From: Acidobacteriota bacterium | GTDB taxonomy: Bacteria; Acidobacteriota; Polarisedimenticolia; JACPZX01 | Assembly: GCA_016195325.1 (NCBI GenBank) | Contig: JACPZX010000015.1 | Location: 1-41,409, forward strand | Direction: 5' to 3' | DNA: 41,409 nucleotides | Made by a program: the position numbers and the translations under genes | Notes under the pieces: generated by a model | Databases searched by the model: none | What the model saw: only the letters and a program-made list of their open reading frames with translations | What the model was told of the DNA's origin: nothing | In this document: one piece after another, positions 6,720 to 14,834 of the stretch | How positions within the stretch are numbered: the stretch's first letter is position 1 | Layout of the letters: each line of letters begins with the position of its first letter

Positions 6720-8456
6720 ATGGAACCCACACGACGCACCGCGTTCGCCTTCTTCGCCGCCGCCGCGGGAATCCTCGCCTACCTGGCGCTCGCGGCGAGA
6801 ACGATCGCGCTCGCGCCGAACCTGACCGGCCGCGTCGGCGACGTCGCGGTTTTCACCCTTCTCGCGGCTCTCTCGTGGCGCTTCTCCTTCTCGATCTTCC
6901 CGAAGACGAGCGTCTCGCTCGACATGGCGTATCTCCTCACCGCGCTCCTCGTCCTCCCCACGCCCGCGACCGCTCTCGTGGGAGCCGGGACGGCCGTGCT
7001 GGGGAGCGTCATGCGGAGCCGCGAGGAGCCCACCTTCGCCGCCAACGCGGCGATCGCCCTCATCAACAGCGCCATCCTGATCGCGATGACGACCGCCGGC
7101 GAGCTGACCGCGCAGGCCCTCGGCCTGCCGGCGACGGTGAGCTCGGGGCTCACGCTCAGGCTCCTCGCCGCGCTCATCCTCCTGTTCATCGTGATGAACG
7201 CGGTCAACCTCGCGCTGATGGGCCTCTCGGTCGGCGTCCGCGGCGAATCGGTCGCGGCCTACGTGAGGCACTACCTCTACATATTCCTCGTCGAGCTGGC
7301 CTACACCGTCCCCCTGGCGACGGTGATGGTCGTCGTCCACGCCGCGGCGGGATTCGGCGCCTTCCTGATGCTGGGGATCACCACCCTCTTCGCGAGCGTC
7401 CTCCTCAAGAACCTGAACCTCGCGCAGGAGGAGCTGCGGCACTCGAACGAGGAGCTCGTCCACCGAGCGCAGCAGCTCGAGGCGCTCAACAGCATCGGCC
7501 GCGAGATCGCGGCGAGCCTCGATCTCGATCGCGTCTTCGAGACGATCCACGCGCAGTGCGCCCGGCTCGTCGACACCGCCTCATTCGCGATCGCGCTCTA
7601 CAACAGGGAGCGGGCCGAGGTGCACTCCGCCTACCTCGTGCGCGACGGGCAGAGGCGGGAGCCGCGCACCGACCCCCTCGGGCGCGACGCGGTGTCGTGG
7701 GTCATCAAGAGCGGCCGCTCCGTGCAGATCCGCGATCTCCTGGCCGCGCGCCAGGAGCAGCGGATCGACCTCTCGGACATGGACTCGGGGCTCCGCTCCG
7801 TCCTCGCGATCCCGCTCGTGCGGCTCGACAGCGAGGTGATCGGCGTCCTCGCCGTGTCATCGCCCCGGGTGGACGCGTACACCGCGCGGCACCAGGAGAC
7901 GCTCGCCGCCATCGGGCAGACCGCCGCGATCGCCATCGAGAACGCGCGCTACTACGAGATGGCGACCGTGGACCAGCTCACCAAGCTCTACCTCAAGGAC
8001 TACTTTCACCAGCGCCTCGACGAGGAGCTGAACCGCGCCCGCCGCTACGGCCACTCCTTCTCGGTCCTGATGATGGACATCGACTCCTTCAAGGCGGTGA
8101 ACGACGAGCACGGCCACCTCGCGGGGGATCGCTTCCTGAGGCGCGTCGGCGAGGTGATCCAGGCCAACCTGCGATCCCACGACATCCCCTGCCGCTACGG
8201 CGGCGAGGAGTTCTCGATCCTGCTGCCGGAGACCGAGAGCCCCGAGGCCATCGTCATCGCCGAGCGCATCCGCCGGACGGTCGGCGACATCCGCGTCCGC
8301 GAGGGGAAGAAGCTCTTCGGCACGACGATGAGCATCGGGATCTCGTCGTACCCGAAGTCGGCCCGCCGCTCCGTCGCGGAGCTCCTCAAGAAGGCCGACG
8401 CCGCCCTCTACCAGGCCAAGCGCGAGGGGAAGGACAAGGTCATCTCGGCGGCGTGA
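6720..8456 (+). CDS. Membrane-bound GAF-GGDEF diguanylate cyclase
   Basis: The 578-residue sensor makes cyclic di-GMP from two GTP. Residues 1 to about 230 form a membrane domain of roughly six helices (for example LLAALILLFIVMNAVNLALMGLSV). A short coiled coil follows (AQEELRHSNEELVHRAQQLEAL), then a GAF domain (about 250-410) and a GGDEF domain (about 415-578). The catalytic signature is GGEEF (494-498). The inhibitory site RSHD (485-488) lies exactly five residues before it, so product feedback inhibition should be intact. DIDSFKAVND supplies the metal and substrate residues. ATG 6720 is chosen because it follows the promoter and GAGG; the reading frame stays open far upstream, but only as an antisense shadow of the DUF255 gene. 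Confidence 0.93.
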   Translation: MEPTRRTAFAFFAAAAGILAYLALAARTIALAPNLTGRVGDVAVFTLLAALSWRFSFSIFPKTSVSLDMAYLLTALLVLPTPATALVGAGTAVLGSVMRSREEPTFAANAAIALINSAILIAMTTAGELTAQALGLPATVSSGLTLRLLAALILLFIVMNAVNLALMGLSVGVRGESVAAYVRHYLYIFLVELAYTVPLATVMVVVHAAAGFGAFLMLGITTLFASVLLKNLNLAQEELRHSNEELVHRAQQLEALNSIGREIAASLDLDRVFETIHAQCARLVDTASFAIALYNRERAEVHSAYLVRDGQRREPRTDPLGRDAVSWVIKSGRSVQIRDLLAARQEQRIDLSDMDSGLRSVLAIPLVRLDSEVIGVLAVSSPRVDAYTARHQETLAAIGQTAAIAIENARYYEMATVDQLTKLYLKDYFHQRLDEELNRARRYGHSFSVLMMDIDSFKAVNDEHGHLAGDRFLRRVGEVIQANLRSHDIPCRYGGEEFSILLPETESPEAIVIAERIRRTVGDIRVREGKKLFGTTMSIGISSYPKSARRSVAELLKKADAALYQAKREGKDKVISAA

Positions 8457-8510
8457 CGTCGCCGAGCTCCTGCTGGATCGCCCCGGCCGTCGCTGGCTCG
8501 TGCGCTCGGA

Positions 8511-9362
8511 TCAGAGGGTCATCCTGTCGTACGAGTACGCATACTCGCCCACGTGCGTGTCGAGCGCGTCACCGGCCGACTCGGGCCAGGGATCGAGGAT
8601 TCTCTTGGCACCCGTGAGGCTCGGGACCTGGCCCGTATGCGCGGCCGCCCACACGGTCCAGAGGCGGTCGAGCTCCGCGTGGTGCATCCAGAACATCGGA
8701 TCCGCCGGCGCCGTCGGGACGTTGCTCATCGTCCCGTTGAACCAGACGTGGACCAGGTTGTGCGCGCCGAAAGGCTGCGCCCCCTCCAGCGCGAGCGTGA
8801 AGGTCCGGTAGTCGTTCCGGCTCATCACCGACGCCTGGATCTGCGCCGACGTCGGAAGCGTCGGGGCGGTCTGATCGGTTCCCGGCGCGCGCGTCACGGG
8901 GATCGGATGGCCGTTCGTGTCGGTGACCCCGGACGGCCTGAACGACGCCAGCCACGCCGGGATTGCGGAGCGATCCATCCAGCGCCAGTACGGCACACAG
9001 AACGTCGGCTCGAAGGCGCGCATCGCCTGCTCGAACTTGATCAGGTAGAGGCGGTGCCACGGAAGAAACCTCTGTGTCCCGGTGGTCCCCATGCCCGGCA
9101 TCGTGTGCATGTCGTGCGTCATGTCGGCATGGATGCGGACCAGGCGCGAGTAGATGCCGTCCGCGATCGCCCGGGTGACGGCGTTCTTGAACACCCCCTG
9201 CTCCTGGGCCGTCAGCAGATCGGCCGACTTGCGGACCACCGGCGCGGGCGGCCCGCTCAGGATGTGCGTCGAGAAGTGCCGGACGTGCGGCGCGCGCGCC
9301 ACCCGCCGCCTGGGGGATCGAGCGGATCTCGGGGAACTCGTCGTCTTCTTTCTTCCGGTCAT
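8511..9362 (-). CDS. Tyrosinase-family copper phenol oxidase
   Basis: Type-3 copper enzyme of 283 residues that would hydroxylate monophenols or oxidise diphenols to quinones. CuA ligands are visible in HADMTHDMH (His78, 83, 86 as candidates) and FLPWHRLYL (His103). CuB ligands are in HNLVH (201, 205) and DPMFWMHHAELDRLW (His227/228), the classical tyrosinase signature. No C-terminal caddie-like lid is seen. The N-terminus is basic (SPRRRVARAPHVR) but has no hydrophobic stretch, so export is not supported. GGAGG six bases before ATG 9362 supports the start. The gene lies 64 bases downstream of the GMC-DUF1080 gene on the same strand and is probably its operon partner. The two might oxidise parts of a common phenolic glycoside, which is inference. 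Confidence 0.9.
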   Translation of the reverse strand: MTGRKKTTSSPRSARSPRRRVARAPHVRHFSTHILSGPPAPVVRKSADLLTAQEQGVFKNAVTRAIADGIYSRLVRIHADMTHDMHTMPGMGTTGTQRFLPWHRLYLIKFEQAMRAFEPTFCVPYWRWMDRSAIPAWLASFRPSGVTDTNGHPIPVTRAPGTDQTAPTLPTSAQIQASVMSRNDYRTFTLALEGAQPFGAHNLVHVWFNGTMSNVPTAPADPMFWMHHAELDRLWTVWAAAHTGQVPSLTGAKRILDPWPESAGDALDTHVGEYAYSYDRMTL

Positions 9363-9426
9363 GGGACGCCTCCATCAGAAGAATCCGCGGCGTTTTCGCC
9401 GCGCCGTACAGAAGTGTCGAACCGAA

Positions 9427-12126
9427 TCACGTCTTAATCCGGACGTGGCGCCACGCGACGGCACTTCCCGAGTAGACCTGGATGCCGATGCAGCCCGGCG
9501 AGCGTCCCCGGAAGGCGTCGGCATTACGGAAGGTCGTCGTCTGCGTCCGCCGGCCGTCACGTGAATCGACCAGGAACACGGTGTAGTCGTCACCCTGGAC
9601 TGCGATTTCGTACTCGAACCAGACTCCCGGCACGAGCGCGGGGCCCGGCCGGTACGTCTGGATCTCGGGCTCATTCCGGTCCAGGTGCCAGATGCGATCT
9701 CCCGCCTGAATCTTGTAGATGGCGCCCGTGCGGTTCTTGAAGAGGCCGTCGGGCTCCGGGCGCACGCCGTAGAAGTCCTTCGTCGAGTCCCCCCTCGCGT
9801 TGTCGTCGATCTGGACCTCGAATCCCGCGATCACGGGTTTCCAGGCGGGATTGCCGGGGTCCCAGGACGGCTCGCCGGCAGTCCGCGGCCCGAGCGCGGC
9901 GGCGAGGTCGAGCGACGGCCTCGGAAACCGGACGAACACCCCGCTGTTGTGGGTGATGGAATCGAAGATACGGAACTGCAGGCGCAGCGTGAAGTCGCCG
10001 AACAGTTCCGTGGCGTAGTAGAAGAGCCGAAGACCTCCCTCGCCGTAGCTGACCATCTCACCGTTGACGTGCAGCATGCCGCCTCCCGGAGGACCGGCGA
10101 GGCGCCAGTTCTTGAACGTGGCTGCCGTTCCGTCGAAAAGAGGGCGGAAGCCGAGCTCCGGCTGCGGGCTGGCGACCGGATCGGGGCCGGGAAGAACGCC
10201 GGCGTTGAGCAGGTCGCCGGTGCGTCTGGCCAGTGCGACGCCCGTGAGCATCGGATTCGGCGATCCGAGAGTCGGGAAGAGCGCCGGCCCAGCCAGGTAG
10301 CAGTTGGTCGTGTCGTGGATCCGGCCGAACTCATTCGTCACGGAGTCGGCGACGTCGTCGCCCATTCTCATCGATCCGGCGTCGTGGTGCGTCGTGCCCA
10401 GATCGTCGCGCCGGTCCACGTGGGCGGCGAGCGCGGCAAGTCGCTCCGCCCGTGTGCCGGCGGGGACGGGGATCGTGCGGTTCGCGCCTGCGAGAACGTC
10501 GAACGGCGCGTCTCCCGCGAAGATGAGCGCGATCCTGTCGGAGACGGCGTCCATCGAGTCCCAGGTGGCCCGATCGTCCTGCGTCTGCGCGCTTCCATGA
10601 GACGCCTGCGGAGCCGCCTTGGCGTTGCCGAGGTGCACGACCGCCCTGGGACGCTGGAAGTCCAGGTCCGCGGCCGAGAGCTCGATGAAGCTGTCGGGAT
10701 TGCGCGTCGTCATCTCGCCGATACCGCGGATCGTGATCACCACGGTGTCGTCCGTCGCCCGGAGCATGTCCTGCAGGTGCTCGACCGTGGGGATCTTCTT
10801 GAACAGCTCGGCCTCCGAATCGGCCCCGAGCTTCTGCAGCCCGCTCGCGGTGATCTGGAAGTGGAACGTGCGACCGTTCGGGGTCCTTCCCTTCACCAGG
10901 AGCGCGGAGCACTGCAGGCTGGACAGCTCGGTGGCCGGCAGGTTCGCCTCGATCGCGCTCCTCGGCACGCGGATCGTCAGGTTCGAGCGCAGGTGGGCGA
11001 TGAGATTCGTCCCCATCCGATCCGCGGCGCGTCCCGCAAGAGACTGCCGGAATGTGGTCAGGGCGACGCGCGTCGTCTCGACGGTGCCGAGGGCGATCAG
11101 CACGGCCCCCTGCCGGCCATTCCTCGGCGGCGCGAGCGGGACGTGCGTCGACGCGCCGTTGTGCCAGACGCGCACGCCGGTGACACGCACCCAGTTGTCC
11201 CCCTGCGTCTCGGTCAACAGCTCCTGGACGTGGCAGTCGGGCACGATCATCAATCGCTTCCGCGCGTCGGCGCCCGGACCGACGCCGTCGGCCTCGGCGC
11301 TCGCGAGGCGAGCGGCCCGGGTGAGCGCGGGCACGGCGCTGAACTTGTTGATCGGAAAGAGCCCCGGCAGCGTCCTGGATTGGACGGCGAGAGGCGCCTC
11401 GAGCTTGAATAGCTCGCGCAGCCGGGGCTCGGGCGTCGTGTCGATCACCGGCAGCCCGAGCATCTCCCGCAATCGCGCGGCGTCGACGGGCGCCTGACCC
11501 GGGTCGAGGTAACGCAGTGCGGGGTGATCGAGAAGCTCGGCGAACCCGAGCCCCGTCGCGTTTTCCGGCGCCTTGAGCCCGGCGTGAAGCTGGCGGCGCA
11601 GCGCGACGTGGAGGGGTCCGTAGATGAAGTCGTTCGTGTCCCTCACGCCGATCTGCCGGCTGGCCGCCTCGAAGTAGCCGGCCCGAAGAGCGTCGCGGAC
11701 CGTTCTCGGCCATCCGGCAAGCTCCGAGTCGAGCATCTCCGGCGACCAGCCGCCCCACGTCAGCGATCGCCCTCCGACGGCGAAGAGCAGTCCCGCGTAG
11801 TTGAGCGCCGAATGGCTCACCCAGGGCACGCGCATCTCGGGAGCTCCGCCCAGGTACGGCAGGTTCTGGACGTGCTCGGGCAGGACGAAGGGGCCGGCCT
11901 CGAGGACGAGAATCCTGCGGCTGCGCGTCGCATCGGTGACGAACAGGTGCTCCGCCAGGACGGCGCCGAACGTGCCGCCGCCGATCACGAGGACGTCGAA
12001 ATCCCTGCGTCGCCCGGCGAGGCTGACGGTCGAGCTGTCGAGGGCCTCCTGCAGCGTGTTGGCGAGGAATCGCCCCATGTTGTCCAGCGTGAACGAGGTG
12101 GACTCGGTGGTCAGGAGTGGCGCCAT
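9427..12126 (-). CDS. GMC-type flavin oxidoreductase fused to DUF1080 (3-keto-disaccharide hydrolase) domain
   Basis: The 899-residue protein has two parts. Residues about 42-645 form a glucose-methanol-choline oxidoreductase: DFDVLVIGGGTFGAVLAEH (42-60) is the FAD dinucleotide fold, HHDAGSMRMG carries the catalytic His region, and LFPTLGSPNPMLTGVALARR the C-terminal GMC motif with the catalytic Asn. Residues about 660-899 form a DUF1080/PF06439 jelly-roll domain (FRPLFDGTAATFKNWRLAG, HNSGVFVRFPRP, GFEVQIDDNARGD, WFEYEIAVQGDDYTVFLVD). GMC sugar 3-dehydrogenases make 3-keto-glycosides and PF06439 proteins cleave them, so the fusion could do both steps. ATG 12126 is chosen over an ATG 42 bases upstream because GGAGG sits six bases before it. 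No signal peptide is evident. Substrate unknown. Confidence 0.88.
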   Translation of the reverse strand: MAPLLTTESTSFTLDNMGRFLANTLQEALDSSTVSLAGRRRDFDVLVIGGGTFGAVLAEHLFVTDATRSRRILVLEAGPFVLPEHVQNLPYLGGAPEMRVPWVSHSALNYAGLLFAVGGRSLTWGGWSPEMLDSELAGWPRTVRDALRAGYFEAASRQIGVRDTNDFIYGPLHVALRRQLHAGLKAPENATGLGFAELLDHPALRYLDPGQAPVDAARLREMLGLPVIDTTPEPRLRELFKLEAPLAVQSRTLPGLFPINKFSAVPALTRAARLASAEADGVGPGADARKRLMIVPDCHVQELLTETQGDNWVRVTGVRVWHNGASTHVPLAPPRNGRQGAVLIALGTVETTRVALTTFRQSLAGRAADRMGTNLIAHLRSNLTIRVPRSAIEANLPATELSSLQCSALLVKGRTPNGRTFHFQITASGLQKLGADSEAELFKKIPTVEHLQDMLRATDDTVVITIRGIGEMTTRNPDSFIELSAADLDFQRPRAVVHLGNAKAAPQASHGSAQTQDDRATWDSMDAVSDRIALIFAGDAPFDVLAGANRTIPVPAGTRAERLAALAAHVDRRDDLGTTHHDAGSMRMGDDVADSVTNEFGRIHDTTNCYLAGPALFPTLGSPNPMLTGVALARRTGDLLNAGVLPGPDPVASPQPELGFRPLFDGTAATFKNWRLAGPPGGGMLHVNGEMVSYGEGGLRLFYYATELFGDFTLRLQFRIFDSITHNSGVFVRFPRPSLDLAAALGPRTAGEPSWDPGNPAWKPVIAGFEVQIDDNARGDSTKDFYGVRPEPDGLFKNRTGAIYKIQAGDRIWHLDRNEPEIQTYRPGPALVPGVWFEYEIAVQGDDYTVFLVDSRDGRRTQTTTFRNADAFRGRSPGCIGIQVYSGSAVAWRHVRIKT

Positions 12127-12339
12127 GAGCAGCCTCCAGCGCGCAGGGCGGGTGAGCGCGAAATCCACTCGGACGGAGCGGATGGCATCAACATGATTGT
12201 CAATGGACGTAACTCTTGAGAAGTGACTACGGCACTCGTTGGAATTTCGTAAACACTATTCGATTGGGAGGAGGAACGCAAGCCCGGTGCGAGGGGAACG
12301 ACAAGGTCAGCTCGGCAGCGTGAGGCGCTTGTGTTCTCC

Positions 12340-13230
12340 TCAGGTCGCCCGAGCGACCGCGATCCACGTCTCCGCCAGCCGACGTACTGCGGCCTCCACG
12401 CTTCGCGTCCCGAGTCCCGCCTCCTCGGCCAGCCGGGCGTAGGGAGCCTCCCACGCCGCCGGCGAGTCCGGAACTCTCACCGGGATCGCATGCGTCCCCC
12501 GGCGAGCGAAGGTTGCCTCGATCGCGGCGCGCGCGCCGCGCGGATTGAGCGGGCCCCGCTCGATCATGATCAGCAGGTCCACGAGATCCTTGACGCGCGT
12601 GTTCGCACGTCCGTCGCGAGGAAGCGTGTAGGCGTGAAACTTCTCGGCGAACTGTTGCGATACGCTGACGACCGAGACCCGCGCGGCGGGGATGCCCGCG
12701 AACGCCAGGAGTTCCTCTCCTGCAAGAATCTCGGCCCCTTCGAGAACGACGTCTCCCATTCCGATGTCGAGGTGAAAGTTCGCGAACCTGCGGCCCGCGA
12801 GGCGGACGACAACGGGGAATCGCCCGCCGCCTTCGGGTGGCGCCGTGAACTCCCGTACCTGCGCTTCGATTCTGACTTCGAAACCGTCCCCGAGATCCGT
12901 GTCCGTGGCCTCTCGAAGCCGATCCAGGACATCGGCGATTCTTTCGCCGGGTGTTCGGCCGAGTTCGGAGATCCTCGGGACGGCGAGATCGACGTCGACG
13001 GTGGCCCTCGCGGCGAGATGGTACCGAAGCTCGAGAGCGCATCCGCCCTTCAGTACCCACGGCACCGATGCGTTCTCCGGGAACAGCCTGGCGAGGAGTC
13101 GATCGAAGGCGACGAGCCGATGGAGGCGCTGGAGATCCTCACCCCGCTCGCGCCCGCGCTTCTGCAACCGATCGGTCAGGGCCCGGCGAAACGCTGCGGC
13201 TGATTCGTACGCGCGCCGGACGTCCTTCAA
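12340..13230 (-). CDS. abiEii: AbiEii/AbiGii-family nucleotidyltransferase toxin
   Basis: The 296-residue protein is the toxin of a type IV-class AbiE toxin-antitoxin system, in which an NTase-fold enzyme (GTP-binding in characterised members) causes growth arrest and aborts phage infection. The core motif VLKGGCALELRYHL followed by TVDVDLAVP (Asp79/Asp81) is the nucleotidyltransferase signature. Downstream, QQFAEKFHAY and RVKDLVDLL fit the conserved C-terminal half of the family (the K-x-x-D-x-x-D-L block). The ATG at 13230 overlaps the abiEi stop by four bases (ATGA), so antitoxin and toxin are translationally coupled in the standard order. The 213-base gap downstream, before the GMC gene, is AT-richer than its surroundings and holds no recognised gene. 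Confidence 0.88.
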   Translation of the reverse strand: MKDVRRAYESAAAFRRALTDRLQKRGRERGEDLQRLHRLVAFDRLLARLFPENASVPWVLKGGCALELRYHLAARATVDVDLAVPRISELGRTPGERIADVLDRLREATDTDLGDGFEVRIEAQVREFTAPPEGGGRFPVVVRLAGRRFANFHLDIGMGDVVLEGAEILAGEELLAFAGIPAARVSVVSVSQQFAEKFHAYTLPRDGRANTRVKDLVDLLIMIERGPLNPRGARAAIEATFARRGTHAIPVRVPDSPAAWEAPYARLAEEAGLGTRSVEAAVRRLAETWIAVARAT

Positions 13231-13841
13231 TCGTGTCCTTCCGACAAGCCGAGCAGCGCATCTCGAAGCCGCTCGCGCGCGTGGGGTGAGACTCGTGCCT
13301 GCAGGAGCACCTTCATGCGGACCAGGCCCTTCCGGAGCGCGTCCCGAATGGCGGCCGCGAGGTGCTCGGGGCTCAGGTCACCTTCGGCAACGTCACGGAG
13401 GGTTTGGAGCGATTTCGTCAGAAGAAAGCCCTCTCGCGCCTCGATCTCCGAGTCCGGGATGACACCGCGATGAAGGACGCAGGCTCGCGCGATCCTCTTC
13501 CGAAATCCCGGCGGAACCGTCAGGTGGATCTTCGCCGGCATGACGTCCGATATCTCGTGAATGACGAGTGCGGTCTCGTGGGACACGACCGCCTGGGTCC
13601 GTCCTTGCCGATCGCGGCTCCAGAGGGACCACCGGATGAGGTCGTCGTGCGGTGACTCGAGATGGTCGGGAAAACGGTATAGACCGCGAGCCACCTGTTG
13701 CCAGTTGCCGTTCGTCCTGTGGAAGTGCTGGAGCCGATAGCCGTACCCGGCCTTGCGGGCCTCGGCCGCGGTGAAGTAGCCACCCTGGGATCCTGCCACT
13801 TTTCGAAGAGCACGCTCGGTCTTTCGGGGATCACTTCTCAT
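13227..13841 (-). CDS. abiEi: AbiEi-family antitoxin / transcriptional regulator
   Basis: The 204-residue protein has the AbiEi layout: an N-terminal winged helix (about 8-60, GGYFTAAEARKAGYGYRLQHFHR and VARGLYRF) followed by the antitoxin domain (VVSHETALVIHEISDVMPAKIHLTVP, characteristic of the family). In studied systems AbiEi neutralises AbiEii indirectly and represses its own operon by binding inverted repeats at the promoter. ATG 13841 was chosen because it begins the conserved region and lies two bases from the 33-bp palindrome; an ATG further upstream would translate through the palindrome. No Shine-Dalgarno precedes it, so the mRNA may be leaderless. Confidence 0.87.
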   Translation of the reverse strand: MRSDPRKTERALRKVAGSQGGYFTAAEARKAGYGYRLQHFHRTNGNWQQVARGLYRFPDHLESPHDDLIRWSLWSRDRQGRTQAVVSHETALVIHEISDVMPAKIHLTVPPGFRKRIARACVLHRGVIPDSEIEAREGFLLTKSLQTLRDVAEGDLSPEHLAAAIRDALRKGLVRMKVLLQARVSPHARERLRDALLGLSEGHD

Positions 13842-13842
13842 A

Positions 13843-13875
13843 GCACAAAGATTACATTGAATGTAATCTTTGTGC
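13843..13875. promoter_or_regulatory. 33-bp near-perfect palindrome at the abiE promoter (probable AbiEi operator)
   Basis: Two 16-base arms beginning GCACAAAGATTACATT are exact reverse complements around a single central base at 13859. The AT-rich arms stand out from the GC-rich surroundings. The element ends two bases before the abiEi ATG. Reading the minus strand, TTGCAC (13877-13872) and TAATCT are separated by 17 bases, so a modest promoter is embedded in it, with a predicted start at the ATG. AbiEi proteins repress their own operon through inverted repeats, which makes this the likely operator. Confidence 0.75.
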
Positions 13876-13923
13876 AAGGCGCGCCGAGCGGCAATGCACA
13901 AACCTTCCACGCAATGGAAAGAA

Positions 13924-14502
13924 TCAGGTCTCCGCGGCCCGCTCCACCACCACGCTCAGGATCGTCGAGCCGAGGCGCAGCTCGTCGCCGTCCTGCAGCT
14001 TGCAGTGATCGATGAGGCGGCCGTTGTGGAAGGTGCCGTTCGTCGAGGAGAGATCCTTCAATATGATCGTGTCCACGTCGAAGATCTCGACGAGGGCGTG
14101 GCGCCTCGAGATGAGGGGATCGGGGATCTGCACCTCCCCCTCCTCGCGCCCGATGACGCAGCGGGAGTGGACCACGCTGAGCGAGCGCCCGCGGTCGGGG
14201 CCGTCCGAGACGTCGAAGCTGACCGCGAGGCCGCCGGGGAGCCCCCCCTTCGCGGACGGGGCGCGCACCTCCGCGAGCTTCTCGCGCCCCTGAGGCCGCC
14301 TCAGCGCCCGGAGGCGCTGGGTCGCGGCGCCGGAGTCCTCGAGGCGCGCTTCCTCCACGAGGCCCGATCCCGCCGCCCGCAGCGAGAAGCGCTTCTCGCA
14401 CTCGCGGCAGTCGTAGATGAGCTTCCCGGCCTTTCGGCTCCGGCGCTCGCTGAGCCGCAGCAGCGCGGAACAGCGCGGGCAGACGAGATCGTTGCTGATC
14501 AT
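13924..14502 (-). CDS. Zinc-ribbon and FHA-domain protein
   Basis: The 192-residue protein starts with a four-cysteine zinc ribbon (Cys8, Cys11, Cys32, Cys35; VCPRC and DCREC). A basic linker leads to a forkhead-associated domain (about 92-190) with the expected phosphothreonine-binding residues: GRE (118-120), SRRH (132-135) and SSTNGTFHNG (152-161). FHA domains dock on phosphorylated Thr of partner proteins, so a Ser/Thr kinase elsewhere is implied. ATG 14502 overlaps the stop of the preceding gene by four bases (ATGA). It is the last gene of the acyl-CoA dehydrogenase-MeaB-epimerase operon; a regulatory connection is possible but unproven. Confidence 0.85.
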   Translation of the reverse strand: MISNDLVCPRCSALLRLSERRSRKAGKLIYDCRECEKRFSLRAAGSGLVEEARLEDSGAATQRLRALRRPQGREKLAEVRAPSAKGGLPGGLAVSFDVSDGPDRGRSLSVVHSRCVIGREEGEVQIPDPLISRRHALVEIFDVDTIILKDLSSTNGTFHNGRLIDHCKLQDGDELRLGSTILSVVVERAAET

Positions 14503-14834
14503 CCCCGCCTCGCCGGCTCGCCCCGCGCGAGGAACTGGGCGAGCCCGACGCCGACGCGGGCCGTGAACTGTTCTTCCATCGACGGGACGTCGTCGCTCCC
14601 GCGATCGACGAGGATCTTCTCGACGCGGCCGATCGGGAAGAAGGCGAGCGAGATGTCGGCCGGGTGGATCTCCTTCGCGGCGACGCCGCGCAGGCACTCG
14701 TCGAACGACCGCAGATCGATCCCCTCGATGGTGATCCCCATCCCGTCCAGCGTGCGCAGCACCCCCCAGATCTTCTCGCGCGGAGCGCCGAGGTAGACGA
14801 CGACCATCGTCCCGGGCGTGAAGTGAGCGCTCAT
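14499..14834 (-). CDS. Conserved-looking small protein of unknown function
   Basis: The 111-residue product has no signal peptide or membrane segment and no recognised domain. It begins MSAHFTPGTMVVVYLGAPREK, with a repeated beta-strand character (IWGVLRTLDGMGITIEGID, DISLAFFPIGRVEKILVD) that suggests a small beta-barrel, Sm/LSm-like or PilZ-like fold; this is a guess from pattern only. Both ends overlap neighbours by four bases (epimerase upstream, FHA gene downstream), so it is translated as part of the methylmalonyl operon. Its consistent frame, start and spacing make it a real gene. Confidence 0.75.
   Translation of the reverse strand: MSAHFTPGTMVVVYLGAPREKIWGVLRTLDGMGITIEGIDLRSFDECLRGVAAKEIHPADISLAFFPIGRVEKILVDRGSDDVPSMEEQFTARVGVGLAQFLARGEPARRG

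Noticed and set aside
8444-8466. Hairpin CTCGGCG-N9-CGCCGAG between the diguanylate cyclase and the tyrosinase genes as terminator
   Set aside because: It overlaps the cyclase stop codon and has no T-run on either strand, and such stems are frequent by chance at this GC content.
12198-12203. Perfect TTGACA on the minus strand upstream of the GMC gene as promoter
   Set aside because: No acceptable -10 box lies 15-19 bases downstream, so only half a promoter can be shown.
13842-13910. Upstream ATG giving abiEi 23 extra residues
   Set aside because: It would translate the 33-bp palindrome, and the added residues do not look like the family; the ATG at 13841 starts the conserved part.
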